Of a stretch of DNA of 64,000 bases, positions 54,191 through 62,678 are shown piece by piece. This stretch comes from Coxiellaceae bacterium (lineage in GTDB: Bacteria > Pseudomonadota > Gammaproteobacteria > Coxiellales > Coxiellaceae): assembly GCA_029212885.1 (NCBI GenBank), contig JARGPC010000001.1, positions 248,001 to 312,000 of the forward strand, given 5' to 3'. A model generated the notes under the pieces. It was not told the DNA's origin. It saw only the letters and a program-made list of their open reading frames with translations, and did no database searches. Each line of letters begins with the position of its first letter. Positions within the stretch are counted from its first letter, which is position 1. Both the position numbers and the translations under genes were made by a program.

Positions 54191-54559
54191 ATGGGATATA
54201 CACAACGCATTGGCTCATTAGCTGAACAAGCCGCACTAAACTATCTACGCCAACAAGGAATGCGATTATTTAAACGCAATTTTCGTAGCAGATACGGTGA
54301 AATCGATTTAATAATGCAACACAAAACTGTGCTGGTATTTATTGAAGTACGCTATCGCCGCTCACAGGATTATGGTGGTAGCATTTTATCAATTACCGAA
54401 CTGAAGCAACAACGCATTATTCGTACCGCACAATATTATTTACTTAACAATCGCCAATTTCAACATTGGCCGTGCCGCTTTGATGTGGTTGGCTTTGATA
54501 AAAGCGAAATCACTTGGATTAAACATGCCTTTGAAGTACCCGAAAAGATGCTGTGGTAA
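54191..54559 (+). CDS. yraN: UPF0102 nuclease-fold protein YraN
   Basis: 122 residues (MGYTQRIGSLAEQAAL). An endonuclease-like fold of unknown cellular role, common beside lpoA. Motifs: GEIDLIMQHKTVLVFIEVRYRR carries the PD-(D/E)xK-like acidic residues, and CRFDVVGF with ITWIKHAFE ends the domain, just like E. coli YraN. An in-frame GTG at 54176 would add five residues; no ribosome site distinguishes the two. It is 57 nt before diaA on the same strand. Confidence 0.9.
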   Translation: MGYTQRIGSLAEQAALNYLRQQGMRLFKRNFRSRYGEIDLIMQHKTVLVFIEVRYRRSQDYGGSILSITELKQQRIIRTAQYYLLNNRQFQHWPCRFDVVGFDKSEITWIKHAFEVPEKMLW

Positions 54560-54616
54560 GTGTTATCTACCACATACTCATGATATATTTGCCCAACATT
54601 TACCGTGAGGATTAGC

Positions 54617-55210
54617 ATGGACTTATTTGAATCAATTAAACACCATTTTACCGAAAGCATTCAGGCCAAGATCACCTGTGCCGATACATTAATCGATGAA
54701 ATCACCCAAGCCAGCGAACAATTAACACAATGCTTGCTAGAAGGGCATAAATTCTTAGCTTGTGGCAATGGCGGCTCAGCATGTAATGCATTACATTTCA
54801 CCCACAATATGCTCAATCGTTTTGAAGCTGAACGACCAAGCCTGCCTGCCTTAGCGCTATCAGCAGATACAGCAACACTAAGCGCCATTGCTAATGATGA
54901 AAATTACGATCAAGTTTTTTCCAAACAAATAAAAGCTTTTGGTCATGCTGGTGATTCCTTATTACTGTTCAGCACCAGCGGTAACTCAGCCAACTGCCTA
55001 CAGGCATTAGACGCAGCTAACAGCCGAGAAATGAATGTGATCGCTTTCACTGGTGGCGATGGTGGCGAACTAGCTACCCGCCTGAATCCAAATCATACCG
55101 AAATCCGCGCACCGTCAGATAGCACGCCGCATATTCAACAATGCCATCTTGTCATCATTCACTGTCTATGCGATATTATCGACAAACAATTATTCCAAAA
55201 TGAGGGTTAA
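54617..55210 (+). CDS. diaA: DnaA initiator-associating SIS protein DiaA
   Basis: SIS-domain tetramer that binds DnaA and stimulates initiation at oriC; closely related to phosphoheptose isomerase GmhA. The ATG at 54617 has GAGG about 8 nt upstream; 197 residues (E. coli DiaA 196). The SIS loop motifs CGNGGSACNALHF and LLFSTSGNSANCLQAL are present, with STPHIQQCHLVIIHCLCDII at the end. A GmhA role cannot be excluded from residues alone; the yraN-diaA-dolP order favours DiaA. Confidence 0.9.
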   Translation: MDLFESIKHHFTESIQAKITCADTLIDEITQASEQLTQCLLEGHKFLACGNGGSACNALHFTHNMLNRFEAERPSLPALALSADTATLSAIANDENYDQVFSKQIKAFGHAGDSLLLFSTSGNSANCLQALDAANSREMNVIAFTGGDGGELATRLNPNHTEIRAPSDSTPHIQQCHLVIIHCLCDIIDKQLFQNEG

Positions 55211-55213
55211 GCA

Positions 55214-55792
55214 ATGAAATTGAAAATGCTGCTACCAGTAGCCTTACCTTGCATATTATTAACGTCAGGTTGTGTACCAACGGCGTTACTTGTAGGCGCA
55301 ACAGCCGGTGGTGCCATTGTTTATGATAACCGCCCTTTGAAACAAACTAAGAGCGATCATCGCGCCAATCAAATTGCGCATTATCGACTCTCGCATGATG
55401 CAGCCATTGAGAAGAAATGTCATATTTCTGTATCAACATATTACGGCATTATGCTATTGGTCGGCCAAGCACCAACTGCTGAATTAAAGCAACGCGCCTA
55501 TGCCATGGTGAAAAACATTCCTGAGGTAAACCGGGTCTATAACGAAATCACTGTCGGCGAGCCTTCATCTCTGGGCCAACGCGCCGACGACGCCTGGATT
55601 ACCAGCAAAATTCGCTCGAAAATGTTATTACAATCCGGCCTGCGCTCTACCGACATCAAAGTTGTCACAGAAAATGGTGTGGTTTATTTGATGGGTCATG
55701 TATCACATCAACAAGCGAGCCTCGCTACAAATGTAGCGCGTCGTGTTGGTGGTGTGCGCAAGGTAGTTAAAGTATTCGAGTTTCCTTATTAA
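55214..55792 (+). CDS. dolP: Outer-membrane BON-domain lipoprotein DolP (YraP)
   Basis: Lipoprotein that supports outer-membrane integrity and the BAM machinery. The signal peptide ends with lipobox LTSGC (Cys20), followed by the VGATAGGAIVYDNR stretch typical of YraP. Two BON domains follow: about 50-115 (DAAIEKKCHISVSTYYGIMLLVGQAP) and about 128-190 (DAWITSKIRSKMLLQSGL, VVTENGVVYLMGHV). 192 residues as in E. coli (191). It starts 3 nt after the diaA stop, so the two are translated together. Confidence 0.95.
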   Translation: MKLKMLLPVALPCILLTSGCVPTALLVGATAGGAIVYDNRPLKQTKSDHRANQIAHYRLSHDAAIEKKCHISVSTYYGIMLLVGQAPTAELKQRAYAMVKNIPEVNRVYNEITVGEPSSLGQRADDAWITSKIRSKMLLQSGLRSTDIKVVTENGVVYLMGHVSHQQASLATNVARRVGGVRKVVKVFEFPY

Positions 55793-55803
55793 TTCTCACC
55801 TCT

Positions 55804-55936
55804 TGTCATCCCGGAAATCGACGAAGCAACTCTGTCATCCCGGAAATCGACGTAGTCGATTATCCGGGATCCATGGATTCCTGGTCAAGCCAGGAATGAC
55901 AAAAGTGGATCCCGGGTCCTTGCCCGGGATGACAGC
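55804..55936. repeat. REP-like cluster between dolP and sspB
   Basis: Two TGTCATCCCGGAAATCGACG units (the second completed by TAGTCGATTATCCGGGATCC), then a TTCCTGGTCAAGCCAGGAAT palindrome, then GGATCCCGGGTCCTTGCCCG-GGATGACAG. Several stems lie between the convergent ends of dolP and sspB. Confidence 0.8.
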
Positions 55937-55943
55937 TACGCTG

Positions 55944-56372
55944 TCACTTAACAACTGTAAGGGTAGGCTTACCAGTCGGCTTACCACCTGCCGGTGGCTG
56001 ACTGCCACCCGAGGCACCACCGCCAGTAGGATTGATAGGGCCATCACTGCCACCATCTTCATCGTCTTCACCAAACACCATGCCGCGACCATTCTCAAAA
56101 GCATAAACAGCTTTGACTGCACGGATGGGAACGTAGACATGTTGTGCAACGCCGGAAAAGCGTGCATCAAATTCAATAGCTTCATTACCTAAGGCTAATC
56201 CGCCAATGGCTTGTGGCGCTAGGTTTAAAATGATCTTGCCATCTTCGATAAAACGTTCCGGCACAGCTACATTTGGCAATGTAGCGTCAACTAAAATATA
56301 CGGGGTTAATGCATTATCAACCACCCAATCATAAATAGCGCGAATTAAATACGGGCGACTAGATGTCATCAT
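55944..56372 (-). CDS. sspB: ClpXP adaptor SspB
   Basis: Delivers ssrA-tagged proteins to ClpXP. From 56372 the protein has 142 residues: the substrate-binding domain SSRPYLIRAIYDWVVDNALT, VDATLPNVAVPERF, ILNLAPQAIGGLALGNEAIEF and VYVPIRAVKAVYAFENGRGM, then a Gly/Pro-rich linker and the ClpX-binding tail GKPTLTVVK. The start overlaps the sspA 3' end by about 14 nt. The linker is glycine-rich rather than acidic beyond EDDEDGG. Confidence 0.94.
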   Translation of the reverse strand: MMTSSRPYLIRAIYDWVVDNALTPYILVDATLPNVAVPERFIEDGKIILNLAPQAIGGLALGNEAIEFDARFSGVAQHVYVPIRAVKAVYAFENGRGMVFGEDDEDGGSDGPINPTGGGASGGSQPPAGGKPTGKPTLTVVK

Positions 56373-56997
56373 GCTCTCTGATCTCACGCTCAACTTCAGT
56401 TAAACTGACTTGGAAAGAATCACGCTCAAAGATACGCTCAGCATAAGTTTCGATCAATTTAGCTTGCTTAGCAGGAAGTTCGATACCCAAACTAGGCAAA
56501 CGCCATAATAATGGAGCAACGACACAATCCACTAATGAGAATTCATCACTTAAGAAAAATTCCATCTCAGCAAATACTGGCGCTAATGATGATAAGCTTT
56601 CACGCAGATCACGGCGTGCAATGGCAGCAGCCTCACTGTGTGGATCACTATCAATGGTGCGATACAAGCTATACCAGTCTTTTTCGATACGGCACATCAT
56701 CAGGCGGCTTTTAGCGCGCGCCACAGGATACACTGGTAACAAAGGCGGGTGCGGGAAACGCTCATCGAGATATTCCATAATCACGCGCGATTGGTAAAGC
56801 ACCAATTCGCGATCTACCAAGGTAGGAAGTGTGTTATAGGGATTTAATTCCGCTAAGTCTTCAGAAGGGTGATTGGCATCAATATTTAACACATCAACGC
56901 TGACACCTTTCTCAGCTAATACGATACGCACTTGGTGGCTATCGATATCCAGCGTACCCGAATATAAAGTCATTACTGATCTACGCAACATAGTCAT
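56359..56997 (-). CDS. sspA: Stringent starvation protein A (RNA polymerase-associated)
   Basis: Glutathione-S-transferase-fold protein that binds RNA polymerase in stationary phase or acid stress. The ATG at 56997 has AGGAGG 11 nt upstream; a GTG at 57009 would sit too close to it. 212 residues, the same as E. coli. The conserved SHQVRIVLAEKGV, PTLVDRELVLYQSRVIMEY, LDERFPHPPLLPVYPVARAK and RIEKDWYSL are present. The sspA-sspB pair follows rplM-rpsI in the usual order. Confidence 0.96.
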   Translation of the reverse strand: MTMLRRSVMTLYSGTLDIDSHQVRIVLAEKGVSVDVLNIDANHPSEDLAELNPYNTLPTLVDRELVLYQSRVIMEYLDERFPHPPLLPVYPVARAKSRLMMCRIEKDWYSLYRTIDSDPHSEAAAIARRDLRESLSSLAPVFAEMEFFLSDEFSLVDCVVAPLLWRLPSLGIELPAKQAKLIETYAERIFERDSFQVSLTEVEREIREHDDI

Positions 56998-57067
56998 GGA
57001 TTTTCTCACCTCCTGCTGGGAAGAAACTGGCTGTAACCCTAAGATTCGACGCCGATTTTAAGCCCTT

Positions 57068-57119
57068 AAAAATAGCAATCTCCCGTCTCCAGCCTCACAA
57101 ACTGATGGCCAGGCGGGAG
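57068..57119 (-). terminator. Possible terminator after rpsI
   Basis: On the minus strand ACTCCCG...CGGGAG closes an imperfect stem with an inner CC(T)GGCC/GGCTGG part, followed about 6 nt later by TATTTTT. The U-tract is short and displaced, so leakage into sspA is likely. Confidence 0.4.
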
Positions 57120-57153
57120 TAATGCACACAAAAAACGTAATAGTAACAGATAA

Positions 57154-57585
57154 TTAACGTTTCGAGAACTGTGTTCCCTTTCTCGCTTTATGGCGACCAA
57201 CCTTCTTACGCTCAACCATACGCGGATCACGAGTAACGTAACCAGCTTTACGCAAGGCACGATGCCATGTGCCGCCGCTACCTTCTTCTTCTTTCTGCAA
57301 ACGTTCTTGTTCGAAAGCGATCAAAGCACGTGTAATACCGTGACGAATCGCACCAGCTTGTCCACTGATACCGCCGCCCTTCACTGTAATATGTGCATCG
57401 AACTGATTCGTTGCATCAACAGCAATCATTGGTTGCATTACAACCATGCGAGCAGTTTCTCTACCAAAAAAGTCTTCGAGCGACTTGCCGTTAATTGTCA
57501 TTGCGCCTTTACCAGGACGTAAAAACACACGTGCTGCTGAAGTTTTTCTGCGACCGGTTGCTACGTATTGCTGTACAGCTGCCAT
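57154..57585 (-). CDS. rpsI: 30S ribosomal protein S9
   Basis: 143 residues (E. coli 130). Starts [19 protein letters not shown]; ends [19 protein letters not shown], the C-terminal tail that reaches the P-site tRNA. The extra length lies in [20 protein letters not shown], an insertion of about 12 residues before [15 protein letters not shown]. It lies 11 nt after rplM, the standard pair. Confidence 0.97.
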   Translation of the reverse strand: MAAVQQYVATGRRKTSAARVFLRPGKGAMTINGKSLEDFFGRETARMVVMQPMIAVDATNQFDAHITVKGGGISGQAGAIRHGITRALIAFEQERLQKEEEGSGGTWHRALRKAGYVTRDPRMVERKKVGRHKARKGTQFSKR

Positions 57586-57596
57586 AAATAATTCCT

Positions 57597-58025
57597 CTAA
57601 ATATCAATCTTTTCAGGGTTTTGAGCTTCATGCGGGTGGTTATTACCAGCATATACCTTTAACTTTCTAAACATTGCTCTACCCAATGGGCCACGAGGCA
57701 ACATGCCTTTAACAGCCAATTCAAGAGTGCGCTCTGGTTTGCGCTCTTGCATTTGCTCGAAAGTCATTTGCTTAATACCGCCAGGAAAACCAGTATGTCT
57801 ATAATAAACTTTGCCTTGCTGCTTATTACCCGTCACACGAATCTTATCAACGTTAACAACGACCATATAGTCGCCGGTATCGCAGTGCGGTGTATATTCT
57901 GGCTTATGCTTACCGCGCAGGCGCTTGGCCAATTCGCTAGCTAAGCGTCCTAATGTTTTCTCTGCTGCGTCAACAACGTACCAGTTATGTACCGCTGTTT
58001 CCGCATTTGTCATAATTGTTTTCAT
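57597..58025 (-). CDS. rplM: 50S ribosomal protein L13
   Basis: 142 residues, as in E. coli. [48 protein letters not shown] and [20 protein letters not shown] are all diagnostic. First gene of the rplM-rpsI pair; its promoter must lie in 58026-58320, divergent from the HU/H1 gene. Confidence 0.98.
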   Translation of the reverse strand: MKTIMTNAETAVHNWYVVDAAEKTLGRLASELAKRLRGKHKPEYTPHCDTGDYMVVVNVDKIRVTGNKQQGKVYYRHTGFPGGIKQMTFEQMQERKPERTLELAVKGMLPRGPLGRAMFRKLKVYAGNNHPHEAQNPEKIDI

Positions 58026-58320
58026 ACAGGTAATCTCTATTCAAATGCATGCTGAAAGGGTGAGAATGTTACAGGACTGCCTAGGATTAGACAAGCCCTT
58101 TTTTGTAAAAACCACGTTTAATCACCGGTTTTTTGTACACTCAATCACTACAATTGAGAAAAACCCGCAAAAAACGACATCTAAGCAACGAAAACAATTG
58201 ATATTATGAAATAAATCGTGATAACTTATGTTCTGTTGTGGTTTAGTTAACCCTTTGATCTTTCTCAAAACCAAGGAACGGCTAAACTCGATTGTTAAAC
58301 GGAAAAGAGGGACCCCCGCA

Positions 58321-58860
58321 ATGGCAACAAAAACAACGCGTAAAAAAACAACGCGTGCAACAAAACGTAAAACAAGTACAGCCAAAAAAGCAACTACTGC
58401 TGCTCGTAAGGCAAAAGCTAAAACAGCTGTAAAACGCAAAACTACAGTAAAGAAAAAAACTACCGCTAAAAAAACTGTAGCGCGCAAAAAACCAGCTAAA
58501 AAAGTAACAGCCAAAAAAGCAGTATCTAAAAAAGTAGTAACGACAGCTATCGCTAAAGCGATGAACAAGTCACAAGTCATGACACATATTGCTGAACAAA
58601 CTGATCTAAGCAAAAAACAAATCAGCGAAGTGTTTGAATGCATGGGTAATTTGATGCATCGTCATCTTAGAAAACGTGCTGCTGGCGAGTTCACTGTACC
58701 TGGCTTGATGAAGTGTACAGTTAAACGCAAACCTGCGACTAAAGCTCGTAAGGGTATCAACCCTTTCACTGGCGAACCAACTACATTTAAAGCAAAACCT
58801 GCTCGTAACGTAGTTAAAGTCCGTCCTTTGAAGAAATTGAAAGAAATGGCTGAAAGCTAA
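58321..58860 (+). CDS. HU-family DNA-binding protein with histone H1-like lysine tail
   Basis: 179 residues from the ATG at 58321 (GAGGG about 9 nt upstream). Residues 1-83 are almost only Lys, Thr, Ala, Arg and Val (KKTTRATKRKTSTAKKATTA), a histone H1-like tail. Residues about 84-175 form an HU/IHF-type domain: MNKSQVMTHIAEQTDLSKKQ, then FTVPGLMKCTVKRKPATKAR and GINPFTGEPTTFKAKPARNV, close to the HU beta-arm. The tail should bind DNA non-specifically and compact the nucleoid. A strong terminator follows. The region upstream (58026-58320) is AT-rich with no other gene. Confidence 0.9.
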   Translation: MATKTTRKKTTRATKRKTSTAKKATTAARKAKAKTAVKRKTTVKKKTTAKKTVARKKPAKKVTAKKAVSKKVVTTAIAKAMNKSQVMTHIAEQTDLSKKQISEVFECMGNLMHRHLRKRAAGEFTVPGLMKCTVKRKPATKARKGINPFTGEPTTFKAKPARNVVKVRPLKKLKEMAES

Positions 58861-58882
58861 TCTATTAAGCTTTTGATTTTCG

Positions 58883-58909
58883 AATGCCCTGCTTGCAGGG
58901 CATTTTTTT
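58883..58909 (+). terminator. Rho-independent terminator of the HU/H1 gene
   Basis: AATGCCCTGC-TT-GCAGGGCATTTTTTT: an eight-pair GC-rich stem with a two-base centre followed by seven T. It lies 23 nt after the stop codon. Confidence 0.92.
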
Positions 58910-59076
58910 AGCTGCCCCATCTCCACTTATGCGTAAGGCTAGCGAAACTGCTGGCTTTTTTATGTTAAACTCGCCCGATGACTTAAGCCTAATTTAAGAC
59001 AACACACTTATAATTTAGTAATGATTACTTAAAACCAAATGATATAAAATAAAAAACACATAAGGGATAGGGCTTT

Positions 59077-61290
59077 ATGGCTAAAGAAAAACCAAGAATG
59101 ACTTTAGACGTCATGCGTGACATTTTTGCTAAAGCAACAGCAAGCCGACAGCGTTTACACGAAATAAAAAAAGACACATCACTCGGCGAATTGGCACAGA
59201 ACCTGCATGCCTTTGTTGAAAGCGAGCCATCAATACAGCCCTCGGCTAACGCTGTCGAAAAAAAAGCAACTATTAATAAAAAGGTTAAAGACTTAATTGA
59301 CACTTCTGGCCTGACAAAAGCTGACAAAGCCGCACTACTCAAAAAAGTTGACGAGATCTCAGACCTACCGACGTCGAAAGACGGCTGCAGTGAAGAACAA
59401 AAAAAACTATTTGATACTACCCAGCAATTCAAAGACATTTATAAGGCTATCGACCCAGATGATCGCCCTGGCATTGAAGGCAAAGTCAAAAATAGAGTAG
59501 CAGCTGCTGCCAAGCATATAAAAAGTGGCCAAAGATATGTCGACCAGCACAAAATGGATAATGGAAGACTACAAAATGAGCCTGGAAAATCAATAACTAG
59601 CAGCTTCCCAACAGAAGAGGATGCGATGGGAGCATGTGCCTCAATGCTAAAAACCCCTTACCCAGGGCCACAAGCAGACAGATCACTCGACACGTCGCTT
59701 ACTAGCGAATTCCCAGCAGGCCTACTCTCTAAGGATGCCTTTGCCGTGGCCAGCCCGGATGCCAGCGACCAGGAGCAAAAAGAAATCAAAGAAAAGCGTA
59801 ACACCGCTTGGGAAACAGTACAGGGCAAGCCGGGGGTCAGTCCTCATTACAGCGCCAATAGAGAAGCGTATGCAGACAAGTTACTCAGCACAACATTTGA
59901 TGCCCACCTAGCCATAGAATCCATTGCAGACAAAGGTGACTTCAAACCTGACGGTGACCCACAAGAGATTGCTTTAGATGTTGTTGGTAGTGACGACTCC
60001 GGAATGAGAACACCACCGCCTCACCCAAACACAAAGGATATACTAAAACACCTGCCAAAGGGTGACACTATCGGCAACAAGGTAACCCTTAAAGTAGCCA
60101 ACGATTTAGTCGACGCTGATAAAGCAGTGCGTTCAGCTCAGGAAAATCTACAAAGCGTGATGAAAAAACATCGCGCTTTGACTCAAAGCATAAAGACACC
60201 AGATGCGCCTGAAACACACAAAGCAGAAGTAGAAATGCGACAGGCTTTAGACAGACTAAAGAGCGCACAAAAAAAACATACTGCCGCATGTGATACCTTC
60301 ATCAAAGAAGGTAAACTGGATGATCCCCGATCCGCACATCGCTTCGCATTACTATTAAAAGGCGCGCCACTTAAAGGACTGGATGAAGCAAGTAGCAATG
60401 CATTACGATGCAAGGTACTGAACTCACTAAACCGTGGCGCCTCCCCAGAACAAGCACAGCAATTGCGTGAGGGCATGGGCCAAAGTAAGACACACGGCAG
60501 CAAAGTCACCTCTGGGTACAGAGTCATCACAGCCAAAGACGGCGTTGGTGGCTGGATGTATCGCTCAATCTGCAAGTCAGACCCTATATTGGGTCTCGCC
60601 ATTTACGGCGTTTGCCGATTACTCAGTTACGCGAAGGGCAAGCCAGTCGGTATTTTTTCAGCCATTAAAGAGACCCAGATGACGCAGAAATCAGCGATGA
60701 AGTTACTTGCAGATTTCAAAAACACCGAAGCCGGCATAGACCTCGATAAACTGCCAGGCGTCACACTAGGCGCCAACACACTGCATCGCAAGTTTTACTT
60801 TGATGAAGATAAAGTAAAAGAAAATCGCACCGCATTTGAAGATTGGGCTAAAAACCAACCTGAAGGTCAGCGCTCTGAAACAAGCTACGTCGACGCAATG
60901 GCGAAAGAGGGTAAAGCTGTGGCTCACCCTTACACACTCGATGAAGCCAAAGATATCGTTAAAAAAGCACATAAAGCATTCCATACCTATTGCAAAGACG
61001 GCCTTGCAAAATTAAAAAAAGCAGAATTGAAAAAGTTTAATGGAGAGGATGAGAAAGGACTTGAGGGCGAGCAGCATAAAGACCCAGAAAGCGGTGGTGA
61101 CAAAGACCAGCGCACTGCTGTATCTGCCGATGGCCCCGGCAGTGCCGATGGTCAATCTGCTCGGGTACCAGTTTCAGGCGCAGCTAACGGAACCGGTGGA
61201 AGGCCCGAAGAAGACCAACCAACAGCAGGTGATCGCCAACCCAACCTTGCAGCAGGGAGTCATGCAACAGTCCCGGTAGCGGCCAGGTAA
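59077..61290 (+). CDS. Large orphan protein, candidate secreted effector
   Basis: 737 residues, hydrophilic, no signal peptide; only one moderately hydrophobic stretch (DPILGLAIYGVCRLLSYAKG, about 505-525). Mostly helical and lysine/alanine-rich; a coiled coil is likely at about 345-405. The last 100 residues are disordered (Gly, Asp, Ser, Pro: HKDPESGGDKDQR, NGTGGRPEEDQPTAGDRQ). AGGG about 10 nt before the ATG. No domain is recognised. Size, hydrophilicity, disordered tail and lack of homologous neighbours fit a type IV effector of an intracellular bacterium, but nothing in the sequence proves secretion. Confidence 0.7.
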   Translation: MAKEKPRMTLDVMRDIFAKATASRQRLHEIKKDTSLGELAQNLHAFVESEPSIQPSANAVEKKATINKKVKDLIDTSGLTKADKAALLKKVDEISDLPTSKDGCSEEQKKLFDTTQQFKDIYKAIDPDDRPGIEGKVKNRVAAAAKHIKSGQRYVDQHKMDNGRLQNEPGKSITSSFPTEEDAMGACASMLKTPYPGPQADRSLDTSLTSEFPAGLLSKDAFAVASPDASDQEQKEIKEKRNTAWETVQGKPGVSPHYSANREAYADKLLSTTFDAHLAIESIADKGDFKPDGDPQEIALDVVGSDDSGMRTPPPHPNTKDILKHLPKGDTIGNKVTLKVANDLVDADKAVRSAQENLQSVMKKHRALTQSIKTPDAPETHKAEVEMRQALDRLKSAQKKHTAACDTFIKEGKLDDPRSAHRFALLLKGAPLKGLDEASSNALRCKVLNSLNRGASPEQAQQLREGMGQSKTHGSKVTSGYRVITAKDGVGGWMYRSICKSDPILGLAIYGVCRLLSYAKGKPVGIFSAIKETQMTQKSAMKLLADFKNTEAGIDLDKLPGVTLGANTLHRKFYFDEDKVKENRTAFEDWAKNQPEGQRSETSYVDAMAKEGKAVAHPYTLDEAKDIVKKAHKAFHTYCKDGLAKLKKAELKKFNGEDEKGLEGEQHKDPESGGDKDQRTAVSADGPGSADGQSARVPVSGAANGTGGRPEEDQPTAGDRQPNLAAGSHATVPVAAR

Positions 61291-61301
61291 TCGTTAAAAA
61301 T

Positions 61302-62009
61302 TTAACGCGCTGATAAGTTCTGTTGAATTTTGCGGCGCAGTTGCTCTTCATCTTCTTTGTTACGGCGAATTAAGCGACGCTTAGCGAAATCTCTTTCATT
61401 GGGCTCAAAGCCCTCAATCACAAAGCCGCGATCATAAGCTTCTACCCATGCAGCCCATTGCATTAGTGGGTGACCATCAACGATAAGCAAACCTTCCCAA
61501 CCACGCTCATCGGCTATGCGAATCATCTCAACAGCAGTTTCATAGGATTGATTAACAATCGTGCCTTTGCCAGGATTTATCACCTCACCGCCCTTTTCAC
61601 CTTCTTCTGGCACACTAAAGTCACCACCGCCCCACAGCAATAACCCGGGGGATGCACTCATCGCGTTACCATAATCATATATTGTCCAACCACTGCTCGG
61701 CACAGCAATAAAAGCTGGCTCAGTCGGTGGGTCTACTTCAACACGCGTATCAACGATTTGTAAAAAAGGAAACTTGTTAAATAAATATAAAATATCGAGC
61801 GGTTTAATATCCCATAAAAACAATCGCGGGTCGTCAATACCGGCTTGATCTGCCACGGCAGCAATCTCATTAAGCATCGCACGCTGCTCATCAGTGAGCT
61901 CTAAATCATCAAAATTAAAATCTTCACCGACTTCATCAATATCCGCATCCTCAGATGACTCGCTAGAAAGACTATCGTCCTTATCTTCTGGCTCGTTTTC
62001 GTCCGCCAT
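61302..62009 (-). CDS. LPD7-like protein with acidic N-terminus
   Basis: 235 residues. The first 45 are strongly acidic (DENEPEDKDDSLSSESSEDA). The C-terminal part resembles the LPD7 domain of polyvalent and relaxase-linked proteins: ETAVEMIRIADERGWEGLLI, then WAAWVEAYDRGFVIEGFEPN, the pattern of a helix, 'rGW', a strand and 'WleAxxrGi.v.Gy.P'. Domain assignment is from pattern memory. The tail is basic (KRRLIRRNKEDEEQLRRKIQ). It converges with the 737-residue orphan with an 11-nt gap, and a REP-rich spacer lies upstream. Confidence 0.6.
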   Translation of the reverse strand: MADENEPEDKDDSLSSESSEDADIDEVGEDFNFDDLELTDEQRAMLNEIAAVADQAGIDDPRLFLWDIKPLDILYLFNKFPFLQIVDTRVEVDPPTEPAFIAVPSSGWTIYDYGNAMSASPGLLLWGGGDFSVPEEGEKGGEVINPGKGTIVNQSYETAVEMIRIADERGWEGLLIVDGHPLMQWAAWVEAYDRGFVIEGFEPNERDFAKRRLIRRNKEDEEQLRRKIQQNLSAR

Positions 62010-62085
62010 AATCTCATATTTCCTTGCTGCTGGTGTGGAATTATCTTGGCAGAATCAACCACAAAGTGCAATCTTCTCTATTGTC

Positions 62086-62236
62086 ATCTGGGAAGTCACG
62101 TACTCGGCAATATTTTGTCATCCCGGAAATCACGTACTCGGCAATATTTTGTCATCCCGGAAATCACGTACTCGGTAATAGTTTGTCATCCCGGAAATCG
62201 ACGTAGTCGATTATCCGGGATCCAAAATAATATATG
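62086..62236. repeat. Tandem 34-nt REP-derived units
   Basis: Repeats of TTGTCATCCCGGAAATCACG-TACTCGGCAATATT (about 34 nt, three copies plus a diverged first unit), ending in the complete palindrome CCCGGAAATCGACGTAGTCG-ATTATCCGGGATCC. Located upstream of the LPD7-like gene. Confidence 0.85.
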
Positions 62237-62394
62237 GATCCCGCATCAAGTGCGGGATGACAGTACCAGGTGCGGGATGACAGTACCAGGTGCGGGATGA
62301 CAGTGACAAGTGCGGGATGACAGTAACAAGTGCGGGATGACAGTGACAAGTGCGGGATGACAGTACCAGGTGCGGGATGATGGGATCAAGGTGT
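62237..62394. repeat. 20-bp minisatellite derived from a REP half
   Basis: GGATCCCGCATCAAGTGCGG-GATGACAG is followed by seven head-to-tail 20-bp units GTGCGGGATGACAGTACCAG (variants TGACAA and TAACAA; the last is partial), starting at 62250. There are no unique spacers. Confidence 0.9.
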
Positions 62395-62482
62395 ATAGGG
62401 CGCCTCTTTTACGGAAGTAAAAGCGCAGTGGAGCGGAGCGGAGCGAGCCATGAAGTAAAAGAGGTACACTGTGCGCCTTGAT
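62385..62482. repeat. Long palindrome (98 nt) upstream of AraC-type gene
   Basis: ATCAAGGTGTATAGGGCGCC-TCTTTTAC pairs with GTAAAAGAGGTACACTGTGC-GCCTTGAT with few mismatches; the centre is GGAGCGGAGCGGAGCGAGC. Beyond it, 62483-62678 is AT-rich and probably contains the promoter of the next gene, not assigned. Confidence 0.7.
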
Positions 62483-62678
62483 AAATAACCTAAGTACATT
62501 CAGTTATCCTGGTATATTTCAGACACAACTAAGCGTTGCTAAAAAGAATACCGTCAGATAAATAGTGACGCTGGTTAAGTAAAACTTAAGACTACTCATG
62601 TACACTGCCCTGAATTAGTAATTTGAGTGGGCTATAGTACCCTGGACCAACCTCACTAACCTGATAATTTTTGCGCAT

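Noticed and set aside
58122-58643. 173-codon open frame antisense to the HU/H1 gene
   Set aside because: Its low-complexity hydrophobic sequence is the mirror of the lysine/alanine-rich tail.
62250-62390. Possible CRISPR array
   Set aside because: The 20-bp units are head to tail with no unique spacers, and no cas genes are present; it is a REP-derived minisatellite.
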